This document shows, in pieces, positions 6,512 to 7,862 of a stretch of DNA of 7,862 nt. Below the pieces are notes generated by a model. The model ran no database searches. It saw nothing but the letters and a program-made list of their open reading frames with translations, and had not been told where the DNA came from. Origin of the DNA: Paracoccus sp. (in: a-proteobacteria). GTDB taxonomy: Bacteria; Pseudomonadota; Alphaproteobacteria; Rhodobacterales; Rhodobacteraceae. How positions within the stretch are numbered: the stretch's first letter is position 1; each line of letters starts with the position of its first letter. The stretch lies in NCBI GenBank assembly GCA_018056045.1, contig JAGPGI010000105.1, positions 1 through 7,862 on the forward strand. The letters are read 5' to 3'. The translations under genes were made by a program, and so were the position numbers.

Positions 6512-7813
6512 ATGCTGGAAAAGAAGTTCGCGCTAGCAGCCCATGGGACAAATGTCAGAACCGAGGTGATCGCCGGGATTACCACCTTCCTGACCATGGC
6601 CTACATCATCTTCGTGAACCCGGACATATTGTCCTCGACGGGAATGGATCGTGACGCGGTCTTTGTGGCCACCTGTCTGGCGGCGGCGCTGGGATCGGCG
6701 ATCATGGCGCTATGGGCGAACTGGCCCATCGGCATGGCGCCGGGCATGGGGTTGAATGCCTTTTTCGCCTTTACCGTGGTGGGGGCGCTGGGATTCACCT
6801 GGCAGCAGGCGCTGGGGGCGGTGTTCATCTCGGGTCTGGTGTTTCTGTTTCTGTCGGTGACCGGCATCCGGCGCTGGCTGATCGCGGGGATCCCGACCTC
6901 GATGCGCAGCGCCATTGCGGCGGGGATCGGCATGTTTCTGGGGCTGATCGCGCTGAAGAATGCGGGCATCGTCGTCGATCATCCGGCGACGCTGGTCGGG
7001 CTGGGCGATCTGACCCAGACCGGCACGCTCCTGGCCATCGCGGGGTTCTTCATCATCGCGGCGCTGGATGCGCTGCAGGTGCGCGGCGCGATCCTGATCG
7101 GCATTCTGGTGGTGACGGTCGTCTCCATCGCCCTTGGGGCCAGCCCCTTTGGCGGGGTGATTTCCATGCCGCCCTCGATCGGGCCGACCTTTCTGCAGCT
7201 GGATATCGCCGGCGCGCTGACGGTCGGGATCTTTCACGTCATTCTGGTCATGGTGCTGGTCGAGGTCTTTGACGCCACCGGCACGCTGATTGGCGTCGCC
7301 AAGCGCGCGGGCCTTTTGACCGAGGGGCCGGCCCATACCAACAAGAACCTTGGCCGGGCACTGATGGCGGATTCGACGGCGATCCTTGCGGGGTCGGTTC
7401 TGGGCACCAGTTCGACCACGGCCTATGTCGAAAGCGCCTCGGGCGTGCAGGCGGGCGGGCGCACCGGGTTGACGGCGCTGGTCGTCGCCGGGCTGTTTCT
7501 GCTGGCGATGTTCTTTGCGCCGCTGGCCGGCTCGGTTCCGGCCTATGCCACGGCGCCGGCGCTGCTTTATGTGGCCTGCCTGATGGTGCGCGAGTTCGAG
7601 GAGATTTCCTGGGGCGATGTGACCGAAAGCGCGCCTGCGGTGCTGACGGCGCTGATGATGCCATTCACCTATTCCATCGCCAATGGTCTGGCCTTTGGCT
7701 TTGTCAGCTATGCGGCGATCAAGCTGCTGACCGGACGCGCGCGCGAGGTGCATCTGGCGACATGGATCGTGGCCGGGCTGTTCGTCATCCGCTTTGCCTT
7801 CTTCATGGAGTGA
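6512..7813 (+). CDS. NCS2-family purine permease (AzgA/PbuG/GhxP type)
   Basis: A 433-residue inner-membrane proton-coupled nucleobase transporter of the NCS2 family, AzgA-like subgroup (adenine, guanine, hypoxanthine importers), of normal length with about 12-14 hydrophobic segments. Hallmarks are EVIAGITTFLTMAYIIFVNP (18-37), the GMGLNAFFAFTV half-helix (78-89), FDATGTLIGVA (252-262) with a conserved acidic residue D253 and E250 just before, and GTSSTTAYVESASG (297-310) followed by GGRTGLTAL (314-322). A strong ribosome site (GGGGAGGA, 6501-6508) precedes the ATG. It is divergent from the allantoin/OHCU genes, which supports import of a purine feeding that pathway. Which base it carries cannot be read from sequence; urate or xanthine carriers usually belong to the other NCS2 branch, so guanine/hypoxanthine or adenine is more likely. 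Transport of allantoin itself remains possible but unsupported. Confidence 0.93.
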   Translation: MLEKKFALAAHGTNVRTEVIAGITTFLTMAYIIFVNPDILSSTGMDRDAVFVATCLAAALGSAIMALWANWPIGMAPGMGLNAFFAFTVVGALGFTWQQALGAVFISGLVFLFLSVTGIRRWLIAGIPTSMRSAIAAGIGMFLGLIALKNAGIVVDHPATLVGLGDLTQTGTLLAIAGFFIIAALDALQVRGAILIGILVVTVVSIALGASPFGGVISMPPSIGPTFLQLDIAGALTVGIFHVILVMVLVEVFDATGTLIGVAKRAGLLTEGPAHTNKNLGRALMADSTAILAGSVLGTSSTTAYVESASGVQAGGRTGLTALVVAGLFLLAMFFAPLAGSVPAYATAPALLYVACLMVREFEEISWGDVTESAPAVLTALMMPFTYSIANGLAFGFVSYAAIKLLTGRAREVHLATWIVAGLFVIRFAFFME

Positions 7814-7840
7814 AAAAGCCGGGGGGCCTCGGCCCCCCGG
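7814..7840. terminator. Hairpin after the permease gene, likely bidirectional terminator
   Basis: CCGGGGGGCC (7819-7828) and GGCCCCCCGG (7831-7840) are perfect inverted repeats, giving a very stable stem of about 8-9 bp once a realistic loop is left open. On the plus strand no T run follows. On the minus strand the stem is followed by CTTTTTCA (7818-7811), so the canonical intrinsic-terminator direction is for a gene entering from the right edge. It starts 5 bases after the permease stop and probably also ends or protects that transcript. Confidence 0.75.
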
Positions 7841-7862
7841 ACCCCCGAGGATATTTCGGCAT
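7841..7862 (+). repeat. Dispersed Rhodobacteraceae-type intergenic repeat, plus orientation
   Basis: ACCCCCGA followed by GGATATTTCGGCAT (7849-7862), cut by the window end. The last 14 bases match the minus-strand element at 1992-1979 with one mismatch. It lies directly against the terminator hairpin, which is the position I recall for this repeat class. No gene begins in the bases that remain. Confidence 0.55.

Overview
This is a GC-rich (roughly 60-65% by eye) chromosomal segment of an alphaproteobacterium, most likely of the Rhodobacteraceae (Paracoccus/Rhodobacter-like). The call rests on the gene order ihfB - LapA-domain gene - trpF - trpB without trpA, the protein sequences, the codon use, and two copies of a GGATATTT(C/G)GGCAT intergenic repeat of a kind I associate with this family. 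No mobile element, rRNA, tRNA or CRISPR array is visible. All eight full genes are intact with plausible starts.

Left part (1-3276, + strand). A low-GC leader with a good promoter candidate precedes ihfB (integration host factor beta). It is followed by a small two-helix LapA-domain membrane protein, trpF (phosphoribosylanthranilate isomerase), a GNAT acetyltransferase whose GTG start overlaps the trpF stop, and trpB (tryptophan synthase beta). The set reads as one transcription unit, closed by a strong intrinsic terminator after trpB. trpA is not here.

Middle (3299-3916, - strand). A secreted DsbA/Com1-like thiol-disulfide oxidoreductase with a CGFC active site converges on trpB.

Right part (4043-7813). 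This is a purine (urate/allantoin) catabolic locus. On the minus strand, a 470-residue fusion of PuuE-type allantoinase and OHCU decarboxylase (UraD) is followed by allE ((S)-ureidoglycine aminohydrolase). Divergently, on the plus strand, lies an NCS2/AzgA-type purine permease. UraD makes (S)-allantoin from OHCU, PuuE opens it to allantoate, and AllE deaminates (S)-ureidoglycine to (S)-ureidoglycolate. The allantoate amidohydrolase step and the earlier urate steps must be encoded elsewhere. The 219-bp divergent intergenic region is much more AT-rich than its surroundings and carries repeated TTGAA half-sites, so it is the likely control region for both arms.

I found no convincing evidence of a novel defence, RNA or mobile system. 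The most useful leads are the UraD-PuuE fusion locus with its operator-like repeats, the GNAT gene inserted between trpF and trpB, and the terminator-associated dispersed repeat.
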